From: Roseateles sp.
Lineage (GTDB): Bacteria; Pseudomonadota; Gammaproteobacteria; Burkholderiales; Burkholderiaceae_C
Direction of reading: 5' to 3'
NCBI GenBank assembly: GCA_016790285.1
Contig: JAEUPJ010000081.1
Span: forward strand, 1 to 64,000
Length of the DNA stretch: 64,000 nucleotides
Positions 17,171 to 26,315 of the stretch are shown here, in pieces. A model generated the notes under the pieces. That model saw nothing but the letters and a program-made list of their open reading frames with translations, ran no database searches and had not been told where the DNA came from. The stretch's first letter is position 1; every line of letters begins with the position of its first letter. The translations under genes and the position numbers were made by a program.

Positions 17171-18364
17171 TCAGGCGATCACCGCCGCCATCGCGCTGGC
17201 GGTGCGCTCGACGTTGCCGGTGTTCAGCCCGGCCACGCAGATGCGTCCGGAGCGGATCAGATAGACGCCGAATTCCTCGCGCAGCCGGTCCACCTGCGCG
17301 GCACTCAGGCCGGTGTAGCTGAACATGCCGCGCTGGCTGAGGAAGTAGCCGAAATCGCGCCCCGGCTTCTTGGCAGCGAGCGTGGCGTGCAGGCTGCTTC
17401 GCATGGCGAGGATGCGCGCGCGCATCGCAGCCACGTCGGCCTCCCAGGCCGAGCGCAGGCCGGCCTCGCCCAGCACGCGGCTGACGATGCCCGCGGCGTG
17501 GATCGCCGGGCTGGAGTAGTTGCGGCGCACGGTGGCCTTCAGCTGGCCGAGCACGAGTTCGGCCTCGGCGGCGCTGCTGCACACCACCGAAAGCGCGCCG
17601 GCGCGCTCGCCGTACACGCTCATGCTCTTGGAGAACGAGTTGGCCACGAAGAACGTGAGCCCGTTGTCGGCCAGCAGGCGCACCGCGTAGGCGTCTTCGG
17701 CGATGCCGTCGCCGTAGCCCTGATAGGCGAGGTCCAGGTACGGCAGCAGTTCGCGCTGGCGCAGCAGCGGCACCAGCTCGCGCCACTGGGCGGGCGAGAG
17801 GTCGACGCCGGTGGGGTTGTGGCAGCAGGCGTGCAGCAGCACCACGCTGCGCGGCGGGAGCTTGTCGATCGCCTCGCGCATCGCGTCGAAGCGCACGCCG
17901 CCGGTGGCGGGGTCGTAGTAAGGGTAGGTCTGCACGGCGACGCCGGAGCCCTCGAACATGGCGCGGTGGTTGTCCCAGCTCGGGTCGCTGATCCAGACCC
18001 CGCTGCCCGGCAGCCAGCGCTTGATGAAGTCGGCGCCGACCTTCAGCCCGCCGCTGGAGCCCACCGTCTGCAGCGTGGTGATGCGCCCGGCCTTCACCGC
18101 CGGGTGCTCGGCGCCGAACAGCAGGTGCTGCACCGCGGTGCGCATGGCGCCTGCGCCCTCGATGGGCAGGTAGGGCTTCGCGCCGCCCTCGGCCAGCATT
18201 TTCGCCTCGGCGTCGCGCACGCACTGCAGCACCGGGATGCGCCCGTCGTTGTCGAAGTAGATGCCGATCGACAGGTTGACCTTGTCGCGGCGCGCGTCCT
18301 TCTGGAACGCTTCGTTCAGGCTGAGGATCGGGTCGCCGGCGTACGGCTCGAGGTGCTGGAACAT
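17171..18364 (-). CDS. tyrB: Aromatic amino acid / aspartate aminotransferase
   Basis: A 397-residue class I PLP aminotransferase. The start MFQHLEPYAGDPILSLNEAF and the family blocks KVNLSIGIYFDNDGRIPVL, YLPIEGAGAMRTAVQHLLFG, HACCHNPTGVDLSPAQW and the PLP lysine in NSFSKSMSVYGERAG are typical of TyrB/AspC-type enzymes, which exchange amino groups between glutamate and aromatic keto acids or oxaloacetate. Length matches exactly. The symbol is by similarity: AspC-like activity cannot be separated by eye. ATG 18364 lacks a strong Shine-Dalgarno but gives the conserved N-terminus. It follows the peroxidase gene by 74 bases. Confidence 0.88.
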   Translation of the reverse strand: MFQHLEPYAGDPILSLNEAFQKDARRDKVNLSIGIYFDNDGRIPVLQCVRDAEAKMLAEGGAKPYLPIEGAGAMRTAVQHLLFGAEHPAVKAGRITTLQTVGSSGGLKVGADFIKRWLPGSGVWISDPSWDNHRAMFEGSGVAVQTYPYYDPATGGVRFDAMREAIDKLPPRSVVLLHACCHNPTGVDLSPAQWRELVPLLRQRELLPYLDLAYQGYGDGIAEDAYAVRLLADNGLTFFVANSFSKSMSVYGERAGALSVVCSSAAEAELVLGQLKATVRRNYSSPAIHAAGIVSRVLGEAGLRSAWEADVAAMRARILAMRSSLHATLAAKKPGRDFGYFLSQRGMFSYTGLSAAQVDRLREEFGVYLIRSGRICVAGLNTGNVERTASAMAAVIA

Positions 18365-18438
18365 GGGTGGCGGGCCTGGGCAGTTGAACCCCCGCATTGT
18401 CGCGGGGAGCGCGGCCTCCCCGCTGACCCCAGCCGATT

Positions 18439-18939
18439 TCAGGCCGGCACCGGCACGGCCAGCGCCGCTTCGATGTCGCTGCGCATGGCGTCGGGCGACT
18501 CGTTGGGCGCGTAGCGCCGGACCACCTTGCCGTCGCGGCCGACCAGGAACTTGGTGAAGTTCCACTTGATGCCCTCGCTGCCCATCAGGCCGGGGGCCTC
18601 GGCCCGCAGCCATTGCCACAGCGGGTGCGCCTGGGCGCCGTTGACCTGCGCCTTGGCCATCATCGGGAAGCTGACGCCGTAGTTCATCTCGCAGAACGAC
18701 GAAATCTCATCGTTGCTGCCCGGGTCCTGCGCCCCGAACTCGTTGCTCGGAAAGCCCACCACCACGAGGCCCCGCCCGCTGTAGTCGCGCCAAAGCTGCT
18801 CCAGGCCCTTGAACTGCGGGGTGAAGCCGCACTTGCTGGCGGTGTTCACCACCAGCAGCACCTTGCCGCGCTGGGTGGAGAAGTGCGCGGGCTTGCCCGC
18901 GATCGAGTCGGACTGGAAGTCGTAGATGGTGCCGGGCAT
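18439..18939 (-). CDS. gpx: Glutathione peroxidase family protein
   Basis: A 166-residue thiol peroxidase that reduces hydroperoxides in the cytosol. The peroxidatic cysteine lies in VNTASKCGFTPQFKGLEQL, with the family's downstream VVVGFPSNEFGAQDPG and the conserved WNFTKFLVGRDGKVV block. The active residue is cysteine rather than selenocysteine, as in most bacterial members, which often use thioredoxin. The chosen ATG follows GGAG with a 7-base spacer. It is divergent from the response-regulator gene at 19330. Confidence 0.93.
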   Translation of the reverse strand: MPGTIYDFQSDSIAGKPAHFSTQRGKVLLVVNTASKCGFTPQFKGLEQLWRDYSGRGLVVVGFPSNEFGAQDPGSNDEISSFCEMNYGVSFPMMAKAQVNGAQAHPLWQWLRAEAPGLMGSEGIKWNFTKFLVGRDGKVVRRYAPNESPDAMRSDIEAALAVPVPA

Positions 18940-19329
18940 GGGGAGTCTCCTTGCGTGCAGGCGTTGCCGCGGGCCTCGGGCGCGCCGCTGCCCCATCGTA
19001 GCGGCGCGGGCGCGGGGATGCAGCACGCTGCGGTACGCCAGACCGCCGGCGGCCGGCGCGACTGCCCGCTGCGGGCGCTGCCCCGCTCGACCGCGGGTCC
19101 CCCGGCACGGCGGCCGATCGGCATATCGGCACATCGGACCCTCGGCCCAACGGCCCGACTCCACGCCCATCCACCTGCGTGGCGATTGACAGCCGCGCGG
19201 TCCGCGCCGCAGGATGCCCGGGAGGCACGGCAAGCCCATGCGCGCGCCTCGGGCGCCGGCCTCCTCTGTCACCACGCCACCCGCGCCGCCAGCCTCTCCC
19301 CGCCCAACCGCGTTTCCGCGCCCAGGACC
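18940..19329. other. Divergent spacer between gpx and the response regulator
   Basis: 390 bases without a convincing gene. It must contain promoters for both neighbours, but I find no strong -35/-10 pair. A short 8-base direct repeat (ATCGGCAT, ATCGGCAC, ATCGGACC) lies at 19117-19140 and could be a protein-binding site. Confidence 0.4.
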
Positions 19330-20628
19330 ATGACGACCCTGCACCGCATCGCCCTGCTCGGCTTCAGCGCCTTCGAGCGTTCCACGCTGGCATCGTATTT
19401 CCGCCTCGCCGGCACGCGAAACCCGCGCTACGAGCAGGTGCAGATGCTGCCCGAGGCCGACTTCATCGTCGCCGACGCCGACCACGAGCCCTCGGTGAAG
19501 CTGGTGACGGCGGTGGAGCGCATGCCCGAGACCGTGTTCGTCGGCAGCGCTTCGCCTGCCGGCGCGGTTTCGTGGCTGGCGCGGCCGATCGACCCGATGC
19601 GCGTGCTGCGCGAACTGGACGTGCTGGCGGCGCGCCGCATGTCGCAGCCCTCGGCGGCGCGGCCCGGCGGGCGCGGGGTGGCCGCGGCCGACGCGGCCCG
19701 GCGGCGCACTGTCATCCAGCCCGTGCGCCCGGCGCGGCCCGAGCCTGCGGCCGAGCTGCTGCGCGCAGCGGCCCCCGACGCGATCGACTTCCCGCTGCCC
19801 GACTTTGCCGCCGCAACGGCACAGCCGCCGCCGCCGCTCGAGTCGCCGCCGATGGTGCTGCAGCGCCCGCGGCCGCTTTCCATCTCGTCGATTGCCGCTG
19901 CGGCTGTGGCGGAAGTAAGGCCTCGGGTACCAAGCGCACCGATCGCACCGACCTCGCCAATGGCAGCGGTGGCAGCGGTGGCAGCAGTGGCACCCATGGC
20001 ACCGGTGCCGCCATCGCCGCCAACTTCCGTCGCGCCGCGCGGGGCGCCCGCCCCGACCCTTGCTTGCGCGCATCTGCCGCCGATGGTCGCCGCGCCGGCC
20101 GCCGATGCGGCGCCGGCGCAGGCCGTCGCGCCCGCAGCGGCGGCCCGTGCCGCGGCCAACGTGCCGGCGCAGGCGGCCCGCGTCGCCGCGCCGCGCCCGG
20201 TGTCGCCGCGTGGGGCCGGCCGGCCGGTGCCCAGCACGGCCTTGCTCGTCGACGACAGCGAGCTTGCCTTGCGTTTCCTCGAGAAGAAGTTGGCGCCCTA
20301 CGGCCTGGTCACCGAGTGCGTATCGCACAGCGACGCGGCGGTGCAGCGGCTGGCCGAGCGGCGCTACGACTTCATCTTCCTGGACATGGAGCTGGGTGAG
20401 CGCAGCGCGCTGGACGGCCTGGGCCTGTGCCAGCGCATCAAACGCGCGGCGACCGATGCGAACGTGGTGATGGTCACCGCCCACCACACCGAACTGGACC
20501 GCGTGCGCGGCGCGCTGGCCGGCTGCGACGGCTTCCTCGGCAAGCCGCTGGACGAGCAGGAGCTCGCGTTGTACCTGGCGCGCTTCGGTGTGCGGCCGGC
20601 GGCCAACGCAGGGTGCGTGCCCTCCTGA
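19330..20628 (+). CDS. Response regulator with degenerate N-terminal and intact C-terminal receiver
   Basis: A 432-residue protein. Residues about 5-105 look like a receiver fold without the acidic pocket (HRIALLGFSAFERSTLASYF, then FIVADADHEP, TVFVGSAS, and SWLARPID in place of the usual K-P). A Pro/Ala-rich linker of about 190 residues follows. The C-terminal receiver is complete: ALLVDDSELALRFLEKKL, phospho-acceptor Asp in YDFIFLDMEL, VMVTAHH and GKPLDEQEL. There is no DNA-binding or enzymatic output domain, so it may act by protein contacts. No histidine kinase adjoins it; the partner is unknown. Confidence 0.8.
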   Translation: MTTLHRIALLGFSAFERSTLASYFRLAGTRNPRYEQVQMLPEADFIVADADHEPSVKLVTAVERMPETVFVGSASPAGAVSWLARPIDPMRVLRELDVLAARRMSQPSAARPGGRGVAAADAARRRTVIQPVRPARPEPAAELLRAAAPDAIDFPLPDFAAATAQPPPPLESPPMVLQRPRPLSISSIAAAAVAEVRPRVPSAPIAPTSPMAAVAAVAAVAPMAPVPPSPPTSVAPRGAPAPTLACAHLPPMVAAPAADAAPAQAVAPAAAARAAANVPAQAARVAAPRPVSPRGAGRPVPSTALLVDDSELALRFLEKKLAPYGLVTECVSHSDAAVQRLAERRYDFIFLDMELGERSALDGLGLCQRIKRAATDANVVMVTAHHTELDRVRGALAGCDGFLGKPLDEQELALYLARFGVRPAANAGCVPS

Positions 20629-20676
20629 CCTGACCTGACCGGCCTGCCGCAAGGGCGGCCCGAGGCCACCTGCGCG

Positions 20677-20704
20677 AGGCGGGCCGTCGCCTTCGAGCCC
20701 GCCT
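20677..20704. terminator. Hairpin between convergent genes
   Basis: An 8-bp inverted repeat (AGGCGGGC/GCCCGCCT) with a 12-base loop lies between the response-regulator stop (20628) and the convergent DMT exporter stop (20726). No T-run is present. Confidence 0.4.
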
Positions 20705-20725
20705 GTCGACGATGCGCCGGCGCCT

Positions 20726-21721
20726 TCAACCCGGCTCGCGCGCCGCCTCCGGGTCCCAGGCGGCCAGCAGCGCGGCACCGACGATCAGCATGGCCCCCGC
20801 GGCCAGCCCCGGCGTGACCTCGCTGGCACCCAGTGCCACCGCCGAGACACTGGCGAACAGCACCTCACTGACCATCACCACCGCCGTGACATTGGCGCGC
20901 ACGCGCGCTGCGCCGTACTGGAGCGCCAGGTTGGCGGCCAGGAACCACAGCGCCAGCAGGCCGACCCCGGCCACCCACCCGGAAGGCGCGGCCGGCCACG
21001 GCACCGCGCCGTGGCCCGACAGCGACAGCGCGAGCGCGCCGGCCACCCCCACGCCGCCGGCGAACATCGCCAGCGCGCGGGCGCTCTCGGAGGTGGCGGC
21101 CTCGCGGCGCAGCAGCACATTGGTCATCGCGAAGGCGAAGCCGCCGGCCACGCCCAGCCACTCGGCCAGCGAGCGCGGCCAGGGCAACCAGGACGCAGCG
21201 CCGCCGACGCCGCCATGTGCTCCGACAGCCGAAGAAGACGGCCAGAGAACGATCGCTGCACCGGCCAGCGCCATCGCCAGCCGCAGCAGTGCGCGGGGGG
21301 TCAGGGCCTCGCCCAGCAGCAGGCGCGCCAGCAGCACCGCCCACAGCGGCATCAGGTAGAACAGCAGCACCACGCGCACCACGTCGCCGATCGTCACGCC
21401 CCAGTTGAAGGTGGCGTTTGTCGCACCCGAGGCCAGCGCCAGTGCCCACAGCGCGGGCGAGCGGACGAGCACCCCCCAGGCCGCCGGCCGCCACACCGTG
21501 AGCACTAACACGCCGACGGCGTAGACGATGACCGTGGCCCACAGTGCGTGCAGGCCGCGCGCTTCCAGCTCCCGGAAGGGCCACCACGACAGGCCCCAGG
21601 CGAAGGCGTTGAACAGCAGCGCGCCAATCGCCGCCCGCGGCACGGCTCGCAAAGGGAGCGCGGCGCCCGCCGCCGGGGCGTGCGCCGCAACGCCGGGCGG
21701 GGCCGGGCTCTCGGTGCCCAT
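20726..21721 (-). CDS. EamA/DMT-family exporter
   Basis: A 331-residue inner-membrane protein with about ten hydrophobic segments arranged as two EamA repeats (FNAFAWGLSWWPFRELEARGLHALWATVIVYAV in the first, NVLLRREAATSESARALAMF at the start of the second, and a final VTPGLAAGAMLIVGAALL). Members export metabolites or amino acids by proton exchange; the substrate is not predictable. The first 30 residues are Pro/Ala-rich and the true start may lie slightly downstream. It is followed upstream on the same strand by lplT, with 43 bases between. Confidence 0.85.
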   Translation of the reverse strand: MGTESPAPPGVAAHAPAAGAALPLRAVPRAAIGALLFNAFAWGLSWWPFRELEARGLHALWATVIVYAVGVLVLTVWRPAAWGVLVRSPALWALALASGATNATFNWGVTIGDVVRVVLLFYLMPLWAVLLARLLLGEALTPRALLRLAMALAGAAIVLWPSSSAVGAHGGVGGAASWLPWPRSLAEWLGVAGGFAFAMTNVLLRREAATSESARALAMFAGGVGVAGALALSLSGHGAVPWPAAPSGWVAGVGLLALWFLAANLALQYGAARVRANVTAVVMVSEVLFASVSAVALGASEVTPGLAAGAMLIVGAALLAAWDPEAAREPG

Positions 21722-21733
21722 CGATCCGCGCGG

Positions 21734-21763
21734 TGCCCGTCAGTGCCCGTCAGTGCCGGTCAG
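21734..21763. repeat. Three 10-bp direct repeats
   Basis: TGCCCGTCAG, TGCCCGTCAG and TGCCGGTCAG in direct tandem between the lplT stop and the DMT exporter start. Likely replication slippage; it could also place the exporter's upstream control region. Confidence 0.8.
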
Positions 21764-21764
21764 G

Positions 21765-23042
21765 TCAGTGACCATCCGTGCGGGCGATCGCCAGCAGGTG
21801 GTCCACCTCGGCGCGGTGGCGCACCAGGTTGCCGGCATGCCAGCGGCGGATGAGTTCCATCGTGCCGGCCACCACGATGCCGAAGATGGCAATGGCGCCG
21901 AACGCCGAGAGCCCGAACTTCGTCATCGCCGCGTAGAACGCCCCCAGGCCCAGGATGCAGGCCTGTTCGTTGAAGTTCTGCACCGCAATCGAACGCCCCG
22001 CGCCCATCAGGTTGTGGCCGCGGTGCTGCAGCAGCGCGTTCATCGGCACCACCAGGAAGCCGCCGAGCGCACCCAGCAGCGTGAGGAACGGCGCGGCCAC
22101 CCACACGTTGTCGATGAACACCATCAGGATCACCAGCAGGCCCATGCCGATGCCCAGCGGGATGACCGAGGTCGCCCGGTCGAGCTTCATCATCACCGTG
22201 GCCACCACCGCGCCCACTGCGGTGCCGATGGCCACCACACCCACCAGCCGCGAGGCCTGCGTGGTGTCGTAGGTCAGCGCCGCCGCCGCCCAGGCCAGCA
22301 CGATGTAGCGCAGGTTGCCGGCCACGCCCCAGAACAGGGTGGTGGTGGCCAGCGAGATCTGCCCGAGCTTGTCGTGCCACAGGCGCGAATTGCAGTCGGC
22401 GAACTCGCGCACCAGCCCCACCAGCTTGAAGCTGAACGGGATCAGCGGCGCTTCGGTGCGCGGGATGTACAGGTTGAACACCGCCGCCAGAACGTACACG
22501 AACACCAGCACCGCGATCGCCGCCTCGGGCGCTGTGTCGATGCCGGTGTCGAGCATCGGCAGGTCGACGCCCAGCAGCACGGCCGCCAGCTTCTGCCCCA
22601 CCAGCTGCCCGCCCAGCAGCACGCCCAGGATGATGGAGGCGATGGTCAGGCCCTCGATCCAGCCGTTGGCCTTCACCAGCTGCGACGCCGGCAGCAGCTC
22701 GGTGAGGATGCCGTACTTGGCCGGCGAGTAGGCCGCGGCCCCCAGGCCGACGATGGCGTAGGCAGCGAGCGGATGCGTGCCGAACAGCATCATCAGGCAG
22801 CCGACCACCTTGATGCTGTTCGAGAAGAACATCACCTTGCCCTTGGGTACCGCGTCGGCGAAGGCCCCCACGAAGGGTGCGAGCACCACATAGAACAAGG
22901 CGAACATGGGCACCAGGGCGGCGCGTTGCCACTCGGCTGCGCCGGACGAGCGCAAGAGCTCGACCGCGGCAACGAAGAGGGCGTTATCAGCCAGCGAGCT
23001 GAAGAACTGCGCCGACATGATGGTGTAGAAGCCGCGTTTCAT
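21765..23042 (-). CDS. lplT: Lysophospholipid transporter
   Basis: A 425-residue inner-membrane protein of the major facilitator superfamily. LplT flips lysophosphatidylethanolamine inward for reacylation. The N-terminus FYTIMSAQFFSSLADNALFVAAVELL, the loop FVGAFADAVPKGKVMFFSNSIKV and SPAKYGILTELLPASQLVKANGWIEG are characteristic. About twelve membrane spans are visible. E. coli pairs lplT with the acyltransferase aas; no acyltransferase is seen here. ATG 23042 is the only plausible start after the divergent alr region. Confidence 0.9.
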   Translation of the reverse strand: MKRGFYTIMSAQFFSSLADNALFVAAVELLRSSGAAEWQRAALVPMFALFYVVLAPFVGAFADAVPKGKVMFFSNSIKVVGCLMMLFGTHPLAAYAIVGLGAAAYSPAKYGILTELLPASQLVKANGWIEGLTIASIILGVLLGGQLVGQKLAAVLLGVDLPMLDTGIDTAPEAAIAVLVFVYVLAAVFNLYIPRTEAPLIPFSFKLVGLVREFADCNSRLWHDKLGQISLATTTLFWGVAGNLRYIVLAWAAAALTYDTTQASRLVGVVAIGTAVGAVVATVMMKLDRATSVIPLGIGMGLLVILMVFIDNVWVAAPFLTLLGALGGFLVVPMNALLQHRGHNLMGAGRSIAVQNFNEQACILGLGAFYAAMTKFGLSAFGAIAIFGIVVAGTMELIRRWHAGNLVRHRAEVDHLLAIARTDGH

Positions 23043-23154
23043 CGGGCGAGGCGCAATCCTGAACTGTCTCTTCGTATTAGGCCGGTGCGGCGCGGGTTTA
23101 TAGCACGCGCACCTGTCGCCGCGCCCGGGGCGCCGGCACGCGCAAAATGACGGC

Positions 23155-24267
23155 ATGCCCCGCCCGATCGAAGCCCTCATCCACACTGACGCCCTCGCGC
23201 ACAACCTCGCCCGCGCCCGCGCCCTGGCCCCCAACGCCCGCGTCTGGGCGGTGGTGAAGGCCAACGCCTACGGCCACGGCATCGAGCGCGCCTTCGACGG
23301 CCTGCGCGCCGCCGACGGCTTTGCCCTGCTGGACCTGGCCGAGGCCGAGCGGCTGCGCGCGCTGGACTGGCGCGGCCCCATCCTGCTGCTGGAAGGCGTG
23401 TTCGAGCCGCGCGACCTGGAGCTGTGCTCGCGCCTGAAGCTCTGGCACGCGGTGCACTGCGAGCAGCAGATCGACTGGCTGGCCATGCACAAGACGCACG
23501 AGCCGCACCGCGTGTTCCTCAAGCTCAACTCCGGCATGAACCGCCTGGGCTTCACGCCCGCGGCCTTCCGCGCCGCCTATGCGCGGCTGGACGCCCTGCC
23601 CCAGGTCGACGAGATCGGGCTCATGACGCATTTCTCCGACGCCGACGCGCTGCGCCGGGGCCAGGACGGCATCGCCCACCAGCTCGCCGCCTTCGACGCG
23701 GCCGCCGACGGCCTGGCTGGCGAGCGCACCATTGCCAACAGCGCGGCCACCCTGCGCCACGCCACGCGCACCGCCAGCGACTGGGTGCGCGCCGGGATCA
23801 TGAGCTACGGCGGCGTGCCCGACTTCCCCGAGCACGACGCCGCCCACTGGGACCTGCGCCCCGCGATGACCCTGCGCTCCAAGGTCATCGGCGTGCAGCA
23901 GCTGCAGCCCGGCGACACGGTGGGCTACGGCAGCGCCTTCACGGCGGAGCAGGCCATGCGCATCGGCATCGTCGCCTGCGGCTACGCGGACGGCTACCCG
24001 CGCCACGCGCCCACGGGCACGCCCATCCTCGTGGACGGCGCGCGCACGCGCACGCTCGGCCGCGTGTCCATGGACATGCTGGCGGTGGACCTGACCCACC
24101 TGCCCGCCAGCGGCTGGGGCAGCGAAGTCACGCTCTGGGGCGAGGGGCCCGTCATCAGCGGCAAGGGCTCGCGCCTGCCCATCGACGAGGTCGCGCAGGC
24201 GGCGGGCACCATCGGCTACGAGCTGATGTGCGCCGTGGCGCCGCGCGTGCCGGTGCGCAATGGCTGA
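23155..24267 (+). CDS. alr: Alanine racemase
   Basis: A 370-residue fold-III PLP enzyme that interconverts L- and D-alanine for peptidoglycan. The PLP lysine is in [15 protein letters not shown] near residue 36; other blocks are [31 protein letters not shown] and the catalytic-tyrosine segment [12 protein letters not shown], with DGYPRHAP and [12 protein letters not shown] near the C-terminus. Length is normal. Its last codons overlap the start of arfB by 8 bases, so the two are co-translated. It is divergent from lplT. Confidence 0.96.
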   Translation: MPRPIEALIHTDALAHNLARARALAPNARVWAVVKANAYGHGIERAFDGLRAADGFALLDLAEAERLRALDWRGPILLLEGVFEPRDLELCSRLKLWHAVHCEQQIDWLAMHKTHEPHRVFLKLNSGMNRLGFTPAAFRAAYARLDALPQVDEIGLMTHFSDADALRRGQDGIAHQLAAFDAAADGLAGERTIANSAATLRHATRTASDWVRAGIMSYGGVPDFPEHDAAHWDLRPAMTLRSKVIGVQQLQPGDTVGYGSAFTAEQAMRIGIVACGYADGYPRHAPTGTPILVDGARTRTLGRVSMDMLAVDLTHLPASGWGSEVTLWGEGPVISGKGSRLPIDEVAQAAGTIGYELMCAVAPRVPVRNG

Positions 24268-24670
24268 ACTGCGCTGGTCGCCCCAGCCCGGCGAGATCAC
24301 CTTCGACGCGATCCGCGCCAGCGGCCCCGGTGGCCAGAACGTCAACAAGGTCAGCAACGCCGTCCACCTGCGCTTCGACATCCGCGCCTCCAGCCTGCCC
24401 GAGGCCGTGAAGACGCGGCTGCTGGGCTGGCCCGACCAGCGCATCAGCAGCGACGGCATCGTCGTCATCAAGGCCCAGGACGCGCGCAGCCTGGAGCGCA
24501 ACCGGGCGGACGCCGTCGCCCGCCTGATCGAGCTCGTGCAGGCCGCCGCGCACGTGCCCAAGGCGCGCCGCGCGACCAAGCCCACCTACGGCTCGCAGCA
24601 GCGGCGCCTGGAAGGCAAGGCCAAGCGCAGCGGGATCAAGGCGGGGCGGCGCGGGGGCGGGGATTTCTGA
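24260..24670 (+). CDS. arfB: Alternative ribosome-rescue factor / peptidyl-tRNA hydrolase ArfB
   Basis: A 136-residue release-factor-like protein (formerly YaeJ). The catalytic GGQ loop is in [20 protein letters not shown], and the basic C-terminal tail, which enters the empty mRNA channel of stalled ribosomes, is [22 protein letters not shown]. There is no codon-recognition domain, as expected for ArfB as opposed to RF1/RF2. Length is that of the family. It overlaps alr by 8 bases. Confidence 0.95.
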   Translation: MAELRWSPQPGEITFDAIRASGPGGQNVNKVSNAVHLRFDIRASSLPEAVKTRLLGWPDQRISSDGIVVIKAQDARSLERNRADAVARLIELVQAAAHVPKARRATKPTYGSQQRRLEGKAKRSGIKAGRRGGGDF

Positions 24671-24847
24671 GCCGGCCCGGGCCGCTGCGCCGTCTCACGT
24701 CGCGAGTTGGCTGCGTGGTACAAAACTTGACTCGACGTGCCCCTCAGATGGGCTACGACCTCACCCTGCTGTCGCCGCGCCATCCACATGCACATCCGCT
24801 GGATCAGAACGGCATGGCCAGGGGGCGTTTCTCAAGAGGACTGATCG

Positions 24848-25276
24848 ATGCGTACTCAGATCGCCTTCCTTCTCTTCGCCGCAGCGCTCGTGCAGTCGTC
24901 AGAGGTGCTCGCCAATCCGCGTTGTGCCGCGCAGCTTCAAGCAGAGCAATTGAGAATCGAGCGCGACTTCGCCCGCGACCGCCCTCCGAAGAGCGACAAG
25001 GTTGCCTTCGAGCGATGGGCGAACAACATGCACGCCGCCCTCAATGCGGCAGGGAAACAGGCCGAAGCCTGTGAGCGCGAGAGCACCCCGCCCATGAGCT
25101 CGGAACGCCGCAAGACGCTCGAGAGCTGCCTTGCGAAAAATAGCGCCAAGACCGATGAGGTCCTTCGCAAGTACTCGCGCCCGAACCCCACACGTGAGGA
25201 GCAGGCCCAGCAGCGCGCTGAACTGGAGGAACTCCATCAACAACGCATTGCTTGTGACCTCGCATCACGCAAATAG
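24848..25276 (+). CDS. Secreted hypothetical protein (142 aa)
   Basis: A 142-residue protein of no family I recognise. A signal peptide (MRTQIAFLLFAAALVQSSEVLA) precedes a charged helical protein with four cysteines (ANPRCAAQL, AEACERES, ESCLAKN, IACDLASRK) that could form two disulphides in the periplasm. It is preceded by AAGAGGA about 8 bases before the ATG. Base composition is visibly less GC-rich than that of the neighbours, with A-rich codons such as AAA, CAA and AGA, hinting at recent acquisition or weak codon selection. It stands alone between arfB and a convergent exporter. Confidence 0.7.
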   Translation: MRTQIAFLLFAAALVQSSEVLANPRCAAQLQAEQLRIERDFARDRPPKSDKVAFERWANNMHAALNAAGKQAEACERESTPPMSSERRKTLESCLAKNSAKTDEVLRKYSRPNPTREEQAQQRAELEELHQQRIACDLASRK

Positions 25277-25412
25277 GATGGCGTCTGGAGCGCGCCGGCA
25301 TCGGCAGTTCCCGCCCCACCAGATCGACCTGCACCTCCAGTCGGCATCGACGCAGGCCTGGGCGCCTTTGGCGGCGCGGGGCGCACCCCGCTGAGCGCCA
25401 CGACGTTGCCGA

Positions 25413-26315
25413 CTACATCTTCGGCCGCGTCGCCACGAACAGGCTCACGAGGCACAGCCCCATGCCCCCCACCGCCAGCGGCGTGGCCTGCCAGCCTTCC
25501 AGCGCCGCCGACACCATCAGCGCGATGACCGGCACCAGCACACCCACGAGCGCGGCTTGCGCCGCACCGCGGCGTTGGGCGAGCTGGTAGTACAGCGTGA
25601 AGGCGACGACGGAGCCGAAGGCGGCCAGGTAGACGAGGCTCGCCACATACGTCCAGCCGCCGTCGAACGGCAGGCCGTGCCCCATGCCCACCGACATGGC
25701 CAGCAGGAACGCCGCCCCGTAGCCCATGCTCCAGGCCAGCACCGGCACCAGCGGCAGGCCGCGGCGCGTGAGCACCAGCGTGAAGAAGCCGCCGATGCAG
25801 GCCAGCACCACCGCGGCGAAACTCAGGCCCAGGCCGAGCGCCGCATGCGGGCGCGCGCCCGTGGCGGCGATCTCGGGCCAGAAGATGAGGGCCACGCCGA
25901 GCACGGCGCCGCTGGAAGCGCCGATGAAACGGCGGCTCACCGACTGGCGCCAGAGCATCCAGGCCACCCCGGCGTTCATGAACACCAGCAGGCAGAACAG
26001 CACGGCCACCAGCCCGCTCGGAATGAACCGCTCGGCCTCGTAGACACACCAGTAGTTGCCCGCGTACTGGATGACGCCCGTGGCCAGCGCATAGCCGTGG
26101 GCATAGCGCGGCATCCGCAGGGACAGGCCCTGCCAGCGCGCGAACGCGGCCAGCATGACCGCCGAGATCAGGAAGCGCCAGCCGACCGAGGTCAGCGCCG
26201 GGACGGTGGAGGCCAGCTGGTAGAGGATGACATGCCAGGTGCTGGCCCAGATCGCCACCGGGGCCAGGAACAGGAACCAGGTGGGAAGTCGGCCGCTCGT
26301 CTGCGCGCCGGGCAT
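25413..26315 (-). CDS. EamA/DMT-family transporter
   Basis: A 300-residue inner-membrane protein with ten predicted spans in two EamA repeats (WASTWHVILYQLASTVPALTSVGWRFLISA in the first; AVVLACIGGFFTLVLTRR opening the second; LVGVLVPVIALMVSAAL near the end). RhaT/RarD-like members move small metabolites or amino acids. It overlaps the LysE-type gene by one base (TGATG), so the two are translated together. Two exporters in one operon would suit export of an excess amino acid; this is inference. Confidence 0.87.
   Translation of the reverse strand: MPGAQTSGRLPTWFLFLAPVAIWASTWHVILYQLASTVPALTSVGWRFLISAVMLAAFARWQGLSLRMPRYAHGYALATGVIQYAGNYWCVYEAERFIPSGLVAVLFCLLVFMNAGVAWMLWRQSVSRRFIGASSGAVLGVALIFWPEIAATGARPHAALGLGLSFAAVVLACIGGFFTLVLTRRGLPLVPVLAWSMGYGAAFLLAMSVGMGHGLPFDGGWTYVASLVYLAAFGSVVAFTLYYQLAQRRGAAQAALVGVLVPVIALMVSAALEGWQATPLAVGGMGLCLVSLFVATRPKM

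Noticed and set aside
18613-19329. Response-regulator gene starting much further upstream
   Set aside because: That frame runs opposite the glutathione-peroxidase gene and encodes no receiver; the ATG at 19330 gives the expected start.
24725-24760. TTGACT as a promoter for the secreted small gene
   Set aside because: The -10 position 17 bases later reads GGGCTA, far from TATAAT.
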